Positions 1 to 13,050 are shown, counted from the first letter of the stretch. The stretch: DNA of 45,000 bases from Chrysomallon squamiferum (GCA_012295275.1 CM022673.1:24279761-24324760), one strand, 5' to 3'. A program made the numbers and translations. The notes: generated from the sequence alone by a model not told the origin.

Positions 1-478
1 GAAACGCCTTTTTTTTCTTATTATTATTATTATTTATTATCTTTTCTGTGGTGCTGTTTATTCTGCATATAGTTAATGGCATAATTATTTATTTTTATTT
101 AAAGAAGAAGATAAATTTTGTAAATTTAAAAATGGTGGTTCTAATAAATAATTTTAAGTTAAAAAAGAATACAGTGAATAAAACGAAACGCAGTTTTTGC
201 AATATTTGTTTCCAGGGATGTTTGATTAAAACGACTAAAATAGATACATATTTTTAAAATTATTTGTTTATTATTTATTTCTTCTTCTTTTTTTTTTTCT
301 TTTTTTTAATAAAAACGTATTTGAAGGTGAAGTAGTAATTAAATTATCGAAGGTTTCTAATATTTAAAATCTCAAATTAAATGAGTTTGCCAGATGTCTC
401 TATATCTGAGCGGCTAGATAACATGATTCGAAAATATTTTGATAGCGGTTACAGTAACTAACCAGGTAAAATATAACT
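1..478. other. Left edge, no gene seen
   Basis: AT-rich DNA with T and A runs. I see no exon, TIR or RNA gene. Confidence 0.6.
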
Positions 479-749
479 GATACAGTATTTGATATGTATT
501 GTAATAAAAGTATCTGATATCGTATTTGATATGTATTGTAATACCTGTATTTGATATAGTATTTAATATGTATTGTAATACCAGTATTTGATACAGTATT
601 TGAAATGTATTGTAATACCAGTATTTGATATAGTATTTCATATGTGTTTGTAATACCAGTATTTGTAATAGTATTTAATATATATTGTAATATCAGGAAA
701 TATTTGACAGATATTGTAATATCAGTATTTAATATATATTGTAATATCA
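479..749 (+). repeat. Degenerate 37-bp minisatellite
   Basis: The unit GATATAGTATTTAATATGTA, then TTGTAATACCAGTATTT, starts at 479, 516, 553, 590 and 627, with two or three more decayed copies to about 749. Confidence 0.85.
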
Positions 750-1349
750 GGAAATCTTAAAAGTTTATCGTTAGCTAGGCTGAAATACATTTTCGTTTTA
801 ACAGTGAAATCGAGCAGCGAAGTGGTTTATTTTTTCACATTTAATATTGACTTGTCACACTGACAAGTCTTGGCGTTCCGTTTAACACTGACAAACATTC
901 AACTTCAGTCTCTTCACAGACTTCGTTTACACGACAAACACTCGGTCAAACAAAAACACTCCTCCACCGGAAGACGTCTGCTGATGTGGAAAGAAGGGAC
1001 ACAACCCAGCTTCTGATAATTATCATCCTCTTGTCAGCGCCTGGAAATTCGTTTATAGTCGTCTCTTTAAATAATAATAATAATAATAATAATAATAGAG
1101 AGTGGAATACAGGTAATGAAATCAGTGAAATGAAACTTCACGTCACAGAAACAAATAAATAAAAACAGCAAATCGTACATATAAAATTTTACTTCAAAGA
1201 AAAGTAATTTTAATATTCTCATATTTATTAACATGACATTCTGAAAAATCAGTTTCTTTACAATGATCAAATGAATTTTTATTAGTCATTTGTAATGTCT
1301 CAAAAAATAACAAATAAAATTAAAATGCCTTTATATTTCAGCAACCACA

Positions 1350-1403
<54 letters not shown>

Positions 1404-1580
1404 GCAAAAAGCAGATAAACTGGAAATAAACCTTGTACTGAAAACTTCTATTCACTAACAGTCGCGCGGGATTTGTTGAGCGTACGCAACGACACTAGCA
1501 AACCATATGTACATCACAAACACGTAATATTTATTACTGAATTAAATTATTTACAGGTCTCTTCGAGTTCAACAGTAGTC
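750..1580. other. 3' flank of gene A, no gene seen
   Basis: Ordinary AT-rich sequence with AAT microsatellites at 1069-1097 and 1350-1402. No coding frame is credible. Confidence 0.6.
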
Positions 1581-1586
1581 TTTATT
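1581..1586 (-). terminator. Candidate poly(A) signal of gene A
   Basis: This is the first AATAAA on the minus strand downstream of the stop codon at 2071. It would give a 3' UTR of roughly 490 nt. There is no transcript evidence, and the motif is common in AT-rich DNA. Confidence 0.35.
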
Positions 1587-2070
1587 TGGCATTAAAGAGT
1601 CAGATACACATCAACAAACCTGGCTTTTGAAAAGCTTCAACAAATGATATATATATATCAATCACTCAAACACAATTCAAGGTTAAAAAAAAAAGCACCA
1701 TAGAATAACAAATCATCCAGAAGAGCTTTGTCTAAATCTCATCTCGATTGCTGTCAGTATTACCTCAACTTACAGTGGTAATACATTTTACTGACTTTGC
1801 CCTTTGACAAAACGACTTTGTCAGTGTAAAATTATATTCGTTGCACTTCCTTTTCTTTTCTTTTTTAACAAAAGGGGAATATTGTATGGCTAGAATCATT
1901 AACATCTTAGACATATTTTTTTCAAACTGAAACCACAGACAATGATTTCCTAGCAATGATCGCGTAATCATCCAGAACGTGGTCACGAATTATGCACGTA
2001 AACTGCATTAATTTTCAGTTTTTTTTTCTGAGCACTAGTAAAGTAAGAGAAATTTGGTTTTGAGACTGTT

Positions 2071-2387
2071 TTAGACAGGTTCGGGCAAAACGCCATTGGC
2101 AGCCCGAGGTCTGTTAAAATAGACGTAGTCTGAAGACTTCGTCGTTGAAACTGTCTGGCCGCTGTTGTCGGCGTCGTAGTCTTCCACTAAAATAGGTCCC
2201 AGCACCAGCGGCAGCTGACGTGTAATAAGACGACTTGACTGTTCCGGTGTGTTCTGGGCACTGTCGTCACTTCCGGAATCATAGTCCTGATGACGTAATT
2301 CTCGCAAAACTCTTATGTTGTTCTTCAGCCGGTCACGTGACGACACATGTGTCTTCACTTGCATGTATGAATTGTTGGAATCGATAG
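2071..2387 (-). CDS. Gene A exon 3: cytoplasmic tail of TNFR-like receptor
   Basis: This is the terminal coding exon, residues 169-273, joined in phase 1 to the exon at 11124-10620 (FFDP + A + IDSNN). The acceptor TTTTTTGCAG lies at 2397-2388. The tail has a basic stretch at about 183-201 and a Ser/Asp-rich stretch (205-212). It then carries PLVLGP at 228-233 followed by acidic residues, tyrosines in a YVYF context near 256, and ends PEPV, which weakly fits a class III PDZ ligand. There is no death domain and no (P/S/A/T)-x-(Q/E)-E TRAF2 motif. The PLVLGP segment and an early Y-x-Q motif are shared with the tail of the paralogue at 37334-37641, which supports this exon assignment even though it lies 8.2 kb from exon 2. 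Overall sequence outside those motifs is not conserved between the two. Confidence 0.8.
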
Positions 2388-2414
2388 CTGCAAAAAATAA
2401 AAAATAAATAAATA

Positions 2415-2456
<42 letters not shown>

Positions 2457-3669
2457 CACAATAATGTGGTTTTATAAATTATTATTGATACAATTAAAAA
2501 AAAAAAAAAATTATATACGGTATATTTTTAATCTTAAAAGAAAAACTGAACGTTTAATATAAATTAAAAAAAAAAAAATAAAAAAGCAAATGAGCATTCA
2601 CAGGACAGAGCTTACATTAAAAAATTGCTATGAAGTAACGGAAACTGCCAGCATTTATTGACACGACTATTTATCTCAATTAATATTTATGACAGCTCGG
2701 CGAGTGTGAAATAATGAGGCAGCGCAAGGTGATGTAATGCAGACGTGAGGGCGTGGACGACGTGCTGCAGGTTAACGCTTCCCGTTCTCATTCACTTCCC
2801 GTGAGTCATCGCTTCGTTAACAACTGCAGCGAGATGAGAATAGTTCTAATTCCAAGTCTCGTTCCCAACGAGATCTCCTCCGAGCGTTTCAGAGGACATC
2901 GTGTTGTTTCTGAACGTTTTGCGCGATTTTCTTATTACTTCTATGTTCTCATATTCAGTGTCAGTATATAACGAAATTAACTTCATCTGTTTAACTCAGA
3001 CTAGAATTAATTTATCAAATTAAAAAAGTGATTAAAATATTTAAAACCGCCTTCACTGAAAAAACACAGATCGCAATTTTGCGAAGTTGCGTTTTTTGAT
3101 TAACACTGAGCAGTATTCTAGTAGAAGAAAATGCTGGGGAGGATCTGCATGTAGTATCACTTATTTTTTTTTCTTTCATCATCCCAGAGTTTGCACGATG
3201 GCGTCAAAAAACGCCATTTGTGAGAGCGAATGATGTCAAGAAACTGTTACATACAGAACACTGTTGGTAAACTTCCTCCGGATATTTTACGGACACTAAC
3301 AACTCCCATACGGAGAACACGTGCGCGCGAGAAACATGCGGAATAAACGCGTCTGAATTTTATAACCTCGTATATTTACAGTCAACAATTAATTTAATTT
3401 GTTTTTCTGTCTATCTACTTATCTGTCTATAATTCTTTCTCCCACACACATGAACACAAAAGTTTAATCCCAAAGCACTTCTACAAAAAGATTAAAAATT
3501 CTGAATGCTATGCTATTTGTTTTTCTTCAAAAGACTACCGAAAACACAGAATTAACCTATTCTCGGACTTAACTAAAGATATACAATATTGAATTTTTAA
3601 TACTTCCAGCATAACATCATTAACACATGTCAAAATTTACATACAGACACGTTATTTATTTATTTATAA

Positions 3670-3701
<32 letters not shown>

Positions 3702-3705
3702 GTAC

Positions 3706-3738
<33 letters not shown>

Positions 3739-5312
3739 GTGAGGATGCATATTTAGGTAGAAATTTGTAAGAAAAATTATAATTATTCCGACACTATGAT
3801 TGGGACTAGCAGATAAAATATACATGTATAATAACTGTCACGATCATTATATATTTTAAGAGATAAAACCAGTTTGTGTTACCAGAGTGACCACATGGAA
3901 GTATTTTAACTACAGATGTGATAAACATATGAGATAAGTACATTACGCAATGACTGCACGGTGCTGTTACATAAGATAGCTAATGTACTCTAGCAAATCT
4001 ATGCAATAAACACGTCATATATGTAAATAAAAATGCCACAGTTTTAGTAAGTCGTCGTTAACTTATATATTCTATTTTATAAAGCAAAAAATAAAAATAT
4101 ATTATCTTACCCAAGATAAGAAAATTCAATATTTTCAGTAATGTCTTGTAAGATTGGAAAATTAATATCAAAAAGGAAATTTCACAAGAAAGAAAAGCAT
4201 TTCATCATTAGTTCCACTTTTAGATGGTCAATTTCACCTTATTAACTAACTAATGCGTTTCTGTTATAGCACCGTTGTAATTTTAAAACATTATTTTTTA
4301 ACTTTAAATTTCTTTATTTTCTAATCTATAGAGCAAAATACAAATTAATCAGCTCGAGTTGAAGTTCAGATTTCCATCTTCTCGTTTACCAACGAATTAA
4401 AAACGTGTGTGAGATTTGTTAACGGCTTTCAATGATTTCTTTTCTTTTTCATCAATTTCTACTTCACTGAAAGAAAAATAAACAAAATACACGTCTTCTG
4501 AGGATGAAAACTGAATAGCACATCGCTTTAACATTCGCTTTAACTCGCTAGGACTGGTATAATTTTCATTTCTAACCGAGTATACTACATATTCTGCTCA
4601 CTAGTTTAAAAATATTCACACACTAGTCTTTCCGTGAAGAATTCTAACTGTGTGTTAAACATTTTCTACTAAATGTTGAAAACTGTTAAATCATTTATAT
4701 AGGCACCTTAAAAATATTCGGTTCATGCTTATTATTATTATTATTATTATTATTATTTTAAAAATGAAGAAGAAGAAGAAAAAAGAAAATGCTAATAATT
4801 ATAACACTACATAAAACAGACCGCTTTGATATCTCTCTAGAGGCAAAATAAAGCTGAAAATAAAGCTGATGCTTTTCACCTCCTGTGTGATAATTTATCT
4901 AACAGCCAAAGTTTTTTTTTTTCTGTCTCTCTCTCTCTTACTCGATATATTTTCTAAACAAGAAAAGAACTGAACGTGAGGCACGTCCCAGAGGTAGATA
5001 TCTTGAATTAATCAAAGTTAGAAAATCCTAGAAAACACAGTCTCGTGTTTATGTTTTATCTTGATGCTTCCAGCCATCTGTTCTTGCTAAGAAACACATT
5101 TTTTTTTTCTTTACTTCATGGACAGGAATTTTCCCACACTCAGCGGGCAGTAACAAAACGTAAACAGGTTGTCCATTTTATCACCATTAAGGTCTTTTTC
5201 CCATAAGACTGGGTGAGTGAAAATTAGTTTGGGCTTACGGTTTTTTTTTTTTTAAATGTAAAGTACGAGTATGAATTATACATACTAAAATACATTTCTC
5301 ACAATTATTTTC

Positions 5313-5440
<128 letters not shown>

Positions 5441-7010
5441 GTCTGTTTAATATGTGTGTGTGATTTACTGATTTGCAGACGGCGCTTCTATTAGCGGTTC
5501 GGTCTTAGCGGGATAGCCTGGCGACCTGAGATCGCGCCGCACTGCTGAGTTCGTCTAGCAGTCGTGAAGACATCTGTCACTGTTCACACAACAGGGGCCA
5601 GGGCAGCGAAGTGCATTTTTCTGGTGCACCTCAGTATGAATGGATGAACAAGATCTCACTAATTAACGGTATTCATCGTTAACATGTTCTTTAACTACAT
5701 TTCTTTAATAAAATAAGTCCTAAAAAAAAAACATATGTCGTTAAGTGTCGACCTCAGAGGTATGTGCAGTTTCCACATAATTATCTGTTTTAAATTAAAA
5801 CAAAATTTAAAATTATTAACGAGCGTTTACAGTTATTGCTACAAGACCTCCTATAAAAAGATAAAAAGTTTTTGTTACTGAAATATTCATGAGGAATTTT
5901 GTTTTCAAGCTCTTTCTTTCAGAAGTAAACCGCCGTAAAAGCAGCCACCTCTGTGCAAGCAAACATCAATTTCATCTTTCAGTGACTCACAGAGAAAGCA
6001 AGAATGGCTAATATAAAATAAATAGCTTTTCCATTCTTTGTTCTTCCGTTTTTATTTGCTTTAGCACAGAGGATTAAACACACGTACATGAAACAAAACG
6101 ATACCAGTGTCACATAAATATCCAATCAGTTATCGTTTGACATAAAGGGCAAGGAAACCAGCTTGGCATGCTCGCACAGATTCGGAAACCAAATATTTCA
6201 TTTTGAATAGATCGCCATTTTTTCTCTGGATTCCAGCGCGCTCCAGTTATCCTAAACTATCAAATTGGTCAGTTTAGGGGTCAGAAATTTTTTTCAACAC
6301 AATACTAAAATAAAAAATGTTCATCAATCTACTGGGTACAATGAACGTCCAGTGATCAATTGGAAACCTAACAACGTTTATTCACTTGGAGATTAGGCCG
6401 CCCAGAAATCGTCAAACCTTGACCGCAAGAATTTGATCTTTGTGTTGGTTCTGTCACATCAAACGACCGGTTAACGAAATCGCTGTCTTCTTGTTTTTAA
6501 CCACAATGGTTTACAGCGGATGAACGGGTCAAAGGTGCACCCTTCTAACACGCGGATATTATACTTAGACACAAGCGTATCCAGTTAAAGAAAAATTTAT
6601 TTGAACAAGTGTGATTCATAAACTGGTGTCAAAATTTGTCATTATAAATTTAAGTCTGTCACCATTAGAATTTTTTGTTAACCGATGTCTGCTGTTTGTT
6701 AAACGTATTTACAGATCAAGATTTTGTATTGGGTTATAAAATAGTAATTTCTGTAATTATAGGAACTCCAAGTTAACTGTCAAAATAAAATAAATAAATA
6801 AATAAATAAAACATATAAAAAAACAACACAGTTTCGAACTTAGTCATTTCTTTTGAAAACCTGATAAAACTCCGGTATATATCTTTCGCAAATAAACCTT
6901 ATGAAGCGGTAAAAGGGGAAGAAATTTAAATAACATAATACTAGTACTACTACTACTACTACTAATAATAATAATAAATTAATAATGATAGTAATAATAA
7001 ATAAATAATA

Positions 7011-7048
<38 letters not shown>

Positions 7049-7499
7049 CAATAAACATTTTATTGAAAGTCGTTAATTTTGTTTTAATATAAGGCTGCCA
7101 AATGAAATCCAGTTTGTAACAAAAGAAAAGAGAAGAATTTTCTTTTTACATTTATTTAACGATTTCTTGGCAAGTTTTTTTTTTTTTTCTTTCAGATATT
7201 TAATAGTACACATTATCAAGAACTTTGACGCCAGGAACAACGCAAACAGAGTAATAACGAAAACGCATTTTTATATTTACATCGGTTTCTGTCTTCTTTT
7301 TTTTTGTTTTCTTCATTTTTCTTTAATTTTTGTGAAAAAAACCCACCAAAAGTTATTATTAACGTTATACTGAAATACCAATATTTAAAATTAATAACAT
7401 ATATTACTTTACTTCCCTTCTTTATTACTATTTTTTTTCTCTCTCTCTCTTACATTAGGAAGAACGAAAATGCTCAAACTGAATTTAAAAAAAAAAATA

Positions 7500-7870
7500 A
7501 CTCGTTGATTATCACGACCATCCTCCGCCCAGTCCCTAAGGTTAGGGAACGGCCACGACGTTCAGACAACGCCTGACCCCAACGTGAACAATGAGTGCAT
7601 TCCATTCATCTCCCACGTCCTTCTGGTCAAAACGTCTGCTGACCACCGAACCGGAAAACAAGATGTTGTAAAGCATCCTCCGGTCATGCACCAAACATTC
7701 CTCAACCCGAATCATCACTGCCACCATTGTGTACAGTGTGAACTCGTAGTCCAAAAATATAATAAAAATGGGGAAACAACTCGCCTAGGGGGTTGGTTTT
7801 TTTCTCACCTGAAAACTCAACTCTGCACTTTAATAATAATAATAATGATAATAATAATGGGCAGCGTGTG
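7500..7870. other. Unidentified GC-richer block in gene A intron 2
   Basis: A compact stretch of balanced composition ends in an AAT/GAT simple tail (7830-7860), as the 3' ends of some retroelements do. A 70-codon minus-strand frame (7754-7542) covers most of it, but I recognise no domain. A 3' fragment of a LINE or SINE is possible. Confidence 0.3.
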
Positions 7871-8339
7871 TAACTAGAATGGACTGTTTCAAGAGATAGG
7901 ATCGAGGCTAAGGGTTTTGACGGTTGTTAAGGCGTGACAGGTCCCTTCCTGTCTGGTCATCTGACATGAGCATGTGCGGGCCGCGAGTCATCGCTTGTGT
8001 CTTTCACAAATCTAATCCTCACGTCCCGACTCATTCTTACCTAGGACTAGACTGTCCTGAAAACCCGGAACAAATATTGTCCTATTTATATATATATATA
8101 TATATGATTAATTATCGTAGAAAAAAAAAGTATGCAGCAAACAGCTTAATATTTGACAGTTGTCAGAAATGAATATGTACTTGTATGTGTGTGTTTATAT
8201 ATACATATATTAAATAAATATTTCATTATTTTTATTACGAATTTTAAAAAAAAAAAAATAAAAAAATAAAGTGAATGTATTGTAGACAAAATTTCCTACG
8301 AAAATGATTCTGGAATCATACCATTTTTAACTGATAACT

Positions 8340-8585
8340 GATTTTTTTTTTTTTCATTTACTTTTATTTTAAATCTCATTCCTCTTTATTTTATTTTTTT
8401 TTTCTTCCACCTCCGTATGCAGCCTTTGAGGACAAATGTAGCGAAAAAAACCCACATTTACCAAACTTTTTCCACAATTATAATTGATTTTTTTTTTTCT
8501 TTTTCCTTTACGTTTATTTTAAATCTCTTTCTTCTTTTGTTGTTTTGTTTTTTCCTCCACCTCCACACGCCAAGCTCAGGAAAGA
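8340..8585 (+). repeat. Imperfect tandem duplication of about 135-145 bp
   Basis: A T-rich block (TTTATTTTAAATCTC, then TTCC..CCACCTCC) occurs at about 8360-8412 and again at about 8508-8567. It lies in intron 2 of gene A. Confidence 0.6.
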
Positions 8586-9107
8586 GAAGCGTAGAGAGAA
8601 AACATATTTACCTCGCTACGATTTCCCCCAAAACTGTCAACACAGACGACAAATAAACAGGAGAGTGTAAAGGATCTCTTGCAACGAGAACAGAACTGGC
8701 TCCGTTTAAGAGTAATCAATGCACAGACGGGGGTCTGCGCACAAACAAATATTTTACTTCATTTTAGATTTGTCCCTAAACACTGAACGTCCACAGTGTT
8801 TGTTCTAGATCTTATTTAAATAATCCGCATTTGGCTAGTTTAAACTCTCAGTCCTTTTGTATTGTGTATTTTGCCCGTTCGCTGTGTGGGAGCGTTAAAT
8901 TGTGCAACTGTGCAAGAAATTACAAATTCATTCAGACAAACACTGGAGTATTTGTTTTCGTTTTAACTTGCGCTTTCTTGTCACGGACTGTTGTAAGGAA
9001 AATAGCTCTCAGTTGTCCAGTTACAATTACAATCACCTTTGATCACTAAGGATATTATGTGTACCACGTGTTTGTAACGTATGTCACTGGTAATCTGACT
9101 TAATCAT

Positions 9108-9110
<3 letters not shown>

Positions 9111-9197
<87 letters not shown>
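9111..9197 (+). repeat. (CT)43 microsatellite
   Basis: This is an uninterrupted CT tract in intron 2 of gene A. Confidence 0.98.
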
Positions 9198-9199
<2 letters not shown>

Positions 9200-9824
9200 A
9201 GATATGCACCCACACACTTTAAAGATATATATATAAACGTATTAATAGATTTATTTACAATTTGAAATAGAACGCTGTATCTCTGGAATGCACAGCCGTT
9301 TAAAACTTACAAGTTTCTGTTCATCACGTTAACTATTCACTCCCGCTAACAAAACTGGAATATTTCAAAATGTACTGAATTCAGGTACGAACTGACTAGA
9401 AACCGTACAGAACTGAACAGATATTATTACTAAACACCCGTACTGACTGCGAAAAGAAAATAGTATGAAGAACTGCGAATTTCCCTGCACTGGCAGACAA
9501 ACGCATTCCGACTCCCAGACTTAGGCCCTTCTACTCCCAGGTCTATCGTTGGAAGATTCCTGAAGCATTACTCATTTCAGTGAATCTCGATAATCGCTTT
9601 CCTGCATTTTAAAGCGAACATATGGCTTTTTATTGCATAATTCTCTCATCCCCAACCTCTCTGACCCACGCCATACCACCACCAATTCCTTCCTCTCACA
9701 TTCTTACTGCAAGAATTTTTACAGCGAGGTTTATGAGTCAGCAGTACTTAATCACGTCGTGTGCAGATATTTTGGGAAAAATGTTGCTCTGTTGTATAAT
9801 CCGGAAGTACAGCAGTCAACGATT

Positions 9825-10145
9825 ATCTTTTTTAATGACATTATTGCCAGCATAAATATATATTCTATATATATATATATATACTGCATGATAAATAAAT
9901 AAATAAATAAATAAATAGATAAGAAACTGAATCGCTGAGAAGTTCAGATTTACGTATAATATTACAGCATTATATCTTTTAAGTATAATATCTTTTTTAA
10001 TGACATTATTGCCAGCATAAATATATTCGCTATAAATATATATATATATACACACACTGCATGAAAAATAAATAAATAAATAAGAAACTGAATCGCTGAG
10101 AAGTTCAGGTTTACGTATATGAACCTATAATATTACAGCATTGAT
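9825..10145 (+). repeat. 165-bp tandem duplication
   Basis: ATCTTTTTTAATGACATTAT at 9825 recurs at 9990, and both copies continue through TA and AAAT tracts into GAAACTGAATCGCTGAGAAG and ATTACAGCATT. The copies differ mainly in microsatellite length. It lies in intron 2 of gene A. Confidence 0.85.
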
Positions 10146-10502
10146 ATATATGAGCTGTGTATGTGCACGTGTGCATTAAAGTATATATTTCGGGTATGTT
10201 TACGGGTTGTTGTCTTTTAAAATAGTTACAGTGTATATACAAACTGAGTCACAGTTTAATTAATCACATTTATTAAAATGTTAGTTTAATGATAAAATAA
10301 ATAATAAAGGTGTTCAGTGGTGTGTTAGTGAGTGTGTGTTTATGTGTGTGTTTAGGTATGCATTTATGTGTGTCTGTGTGTGTATTTAATGATAAGGAAC
10401 AAAGCTGTGTGTGTCTTTCAAACTCTTCCATATTTTATTTTATTTTATTTTATTATTTATTTTAAATATTTTATTTATTTTATTTATTGTTTTTATTGTT
10501 TT

Positions 10503-10535
<33 letters not shown>

Positions 10536-10619
10536 GGGGGTATTGGCAAAAGAGTGGAAATGTACGTCCTAAAAGGACTGGGATTAGGTCTAATAAATAA
10601 CAGTTAAACGAAAACTCAC

Positions 10620-11124
10620 CTGGATCGAAGAAGACTTGTTTCTCCACGATCTGTCTCTTGTGTCTGAAGTAACAGAAGAGAAAGACAAAGCTGATCAGAG
10701 AGATGGACACCACGCACAGGACTCCAATCAACGCAATGGCGAGAGTTCGCCACTCTCGTTCCCCGGAACTCACAGACGTCAGGTCGACGACCGTGCCCCG
10801 AGAAGAATCGGGCGTGGTCCCATCGTGTGGCGAGATGCTCTTCTCCTTATCGAACTGTCCATTATATTTTGGATGTCTGTGACTCGTGCTGTTTCGTGGT
10901 GCTAGGTGAAACTGGCTGAATTCCTTAAAAGGCCCACAAATTGTGTCTCTGTCCTTAGAACATGGCCATCGAATTATCTGGTTTATGGGACATCTTGAGC
11001 ACGGCTTGCACGTGTAATCCGTTAGGTTAAAATAGTGAGCAGACGGGCAGACGGACACAGCAGATTCACTCAACACGGACAGACACAGCACTGTGTACAA
11101 GTAGAAAGTTATTTCCGTCGACAT
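10620..11124 (-). CDS. Gene A exon 2: TNFR-like receptor, signal peptide, single CRD and transmembrane helix
   Basis: This exon encodes residues 1-168 plus the first base of codon 169 of a predicted type I membrane receptor of 273 aa. Residues 1 to about 21 form a hydrophobic signal peptide. Cysteines 26, 39, 42, 45, 55 and 63 form one TNFR cysteine-rich domain, including the CSRCP and RDTxCGPF signatures. Two N-glycosylation sequons are visible (NLT at 33, NST at 78). A Ser/Thr-rich stalk follows, then WRTLA and a transmembrane helix at about 126-151 with a basic RHKRQ stop-transfer. The start is the ATG abutting the 3' splice site; an upstream in-frame ATG at 11184 lies in the intron. Family knowledge: arthropod Wengen-type receptors also have one CRD and no death domain, bind TNF-family ligands and signal through TRAF/JNK. 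The exact orthology is inference. The next gene shares the CRD closely. Confidence 0.85.
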
Positions 11125-11960
11125 CTGTAAATAAAAACGTTTTAAAAATAATTTGATATAATAACTAAAAAAACGTCCTGTCAAGTGTCATACGATATTT
11201 TTTAAAACTAAACTGCATGAGTTATTCTAAATAAATTCAAACGAAATAAGGGTAACAAACACATATTAAAAACTTTTAGAATTCTGTTTACATATAACTT
11301 CTTTTCTTTATGATGCGTGATGAATTTTTATTTTTTAAATTATAATTAGTATTAACTGTAACAGTCAAAAAATAATAATAAATAAATAAAATAAAATAAA
11401 ATAAAACAAAAATAAATAAATTAATTAATTAAAAAGTAATAAAAACTGTTTTAAAGATAATTAATTAGTATGCACTATTATGCATATTAAATAAACTGTA
11501 TCGCGATGTACTACACTTCAGTGCTTTTTATTTTAACTTGATTTTAAACTCTTTCCTCAAAAGTACAAGAAAAGTAATGTACCCTCGCTTCTTAAAAAAG
11601 TTTTCATCATACTTATAAATAACACAGGAATGGACATACAGCAACTGAATTTCCCGATTCTAATAATAAACAGCTACCAGACAGAGATAAAGATGACGAC
11701 ACGTCAGTTACAGCAATAACGAACACTCCTAAATATAGACCCACCTTGGCGAATTTCTTAATCGGACACGATCCTTTCTTTTTCCTTTGTAAATTATAAA
11801 TATTTTATACCTGTTTATTAATTATTACTATTTTTTATTATTATTTTATTTTTTATTTATTTTATTATTATTTTTTTAAAATTATTATTATTATTATTAT
11901 TATTTTTTTTTTTTTTTATTTTTTTTTTTTTATTAATATTATTTTTAAAAATGTTTAATT

Positions 11961-12003
11961 GTTTTAAGTTGAGTGTATTTATTTTATAGATCTGGCTAGT
12001 ATA
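11961..12003 (+). repeat. 43-bp dispersed repeat, copy 1
   Basis: The run GTTTTAAGTTGAGTGTATTT, continuing through TAGATC to GCTAGTATAA, recurs almost exactly at 17481-17521. It is probably a fragment of an unrecognised element. Confidence 0.6.
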
Positions 12004-12489
12004 AGTTGTACTAGCTGTTGTTTAATATTTAAATCATAATTAATTATGAAATAACACTTTAGAAACACTAACTTATAAAAACCAGAAATTAATAACATTC
12101 TGGCGGGTAGCTGAAATCGTCGCCCTGAAATCTCAAACCTAAAGACTGGTATGTAAAAGTCGTGTGTCTGTGTGCGTGTGCGTGTGTGTGTGTGTTGTGT
12201 GTATGCGTGTTGTGTGTGTGTGTGGCTGTGTGTGTGCTAAAAAGAATCATCGAAGCGACGTCGTGGGAAAATACACGCCTGAATGAACAAAGTTTTTGAT
12301 GCCTGTAGGCAAAGTGCGTTAACAAGTAATATCGTTATTACGTTCGTCTGATGCACAACACTGACTGAGCGAGCGAGCGAAGCAGACGGCAACGCAAAAC
12401 CAATCAACAAAGAGAGAGAGAGAAAAAGAGAATTTCGTAGACTAAGTCTTTATAAAGTTACATCTTATTAAATGTAGTTAAAATCTTAC

Positions 12490-12520
12490 CTTGCAGCTTG
12501 CGAGTCACCTCAGTTTGCGA
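12490..12520 (-). other. Gene A putative non-coding exon 1
   Basis: A canonical donor (AAG then GTAAGA on the minus strand) lies at 12490/12489. A TATAAA about 30 bp upstream of position 12519 suggests a very short 5' UTR exon. Intron 1 would then run to the CAG preceding the ATG at 11124. The donor is seen directly. The transcription start is inferred from TATA spacing, and the exon could be longer. Confidence 0.5.
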
Positions 12521-12541
12521 TTAGACGCGTCAGATATTCTC

Positions 12542-12674
12542 GGTTTATAACAGTTTTCAGAAACTCGTCCAGACGCGTTGACGGTTACAGGAGACATGCT
12601 GTAACATGTTTCAGTCCCGAATCGCTTCTTCGCTCGTCCGACCAATCGGCTACCCGAGTTACCGCAAGGGGCGT
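12542..12674 (-). promoter_or_regulatory. Gene A putative core promoter (TATA, inverted CCAAT, ACGCCCC box)
   Basis: Read on the minus strand, the order is ACGCCCC (12674-12668), 20 bp, GATTGG (12647-12642, an inverted CCAAT box), then TATAAA (12549-12544) ahead of the splice donor at 12489. This stretch is clearly richer in GC and CpG than its surroundings. The ACGCCC/GATTGG pair recurs with almost the same spacing upstream of gene B. Confidence 0.5.
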
Positions 12675-13016
12675 GTTCTATCGAATGAGGTCAAGTCCAT
12701 TCATGTTCCCAGACGTTTTCATTGTTATCTATACTTGTTTTATAACCTTTCAGTAACGTAGGCATAACAAGTTAGCGTGAAGCGAGTAAATGCAAATATG
12801 AGACGATGTTTTCAGATTAGAACAATAAACAAAGTAAACGCTAAGTGGCATACTGTACATGTCAGATTAATGAAACCTGATATTTCACCTTGCTTGTCAG
12901 CGCTGGAGTTTTTGCTTTTGATAGGTGGAGTAGTTGTTAGTGAAATGCATAAACTAAGTATATGCGTTAAGACTGTCGGATTTTTTTTCACTTTCTGTCA
13001 TACTTTTCACAACAGG

Positions 13017-13017
13017 C

Positions 13018-13050
<33 letters not shown>

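Noticed and set aside
5126-5137. NF-kappaB-like site GGAATTTTCCC in gene A intron
   Set aside because: A single 11-mer in AT-rich DNA is weak evidence, and there are no clustered partners.
5470-5640. GC-richer stretch after the CT tract, possible SINE
   Set aside because: No acceptable A/B box pair, tail or flanking duplication could be found on either strand.
10480-11184. One continuous 234-codon reading frame for gene A exon 2
   Set aside because: The N-terminal 20 codons are intron 1, and the C-terminal part runs past a perfect GTGAGT donor into a poly-A/T tract read as poly-Lys.
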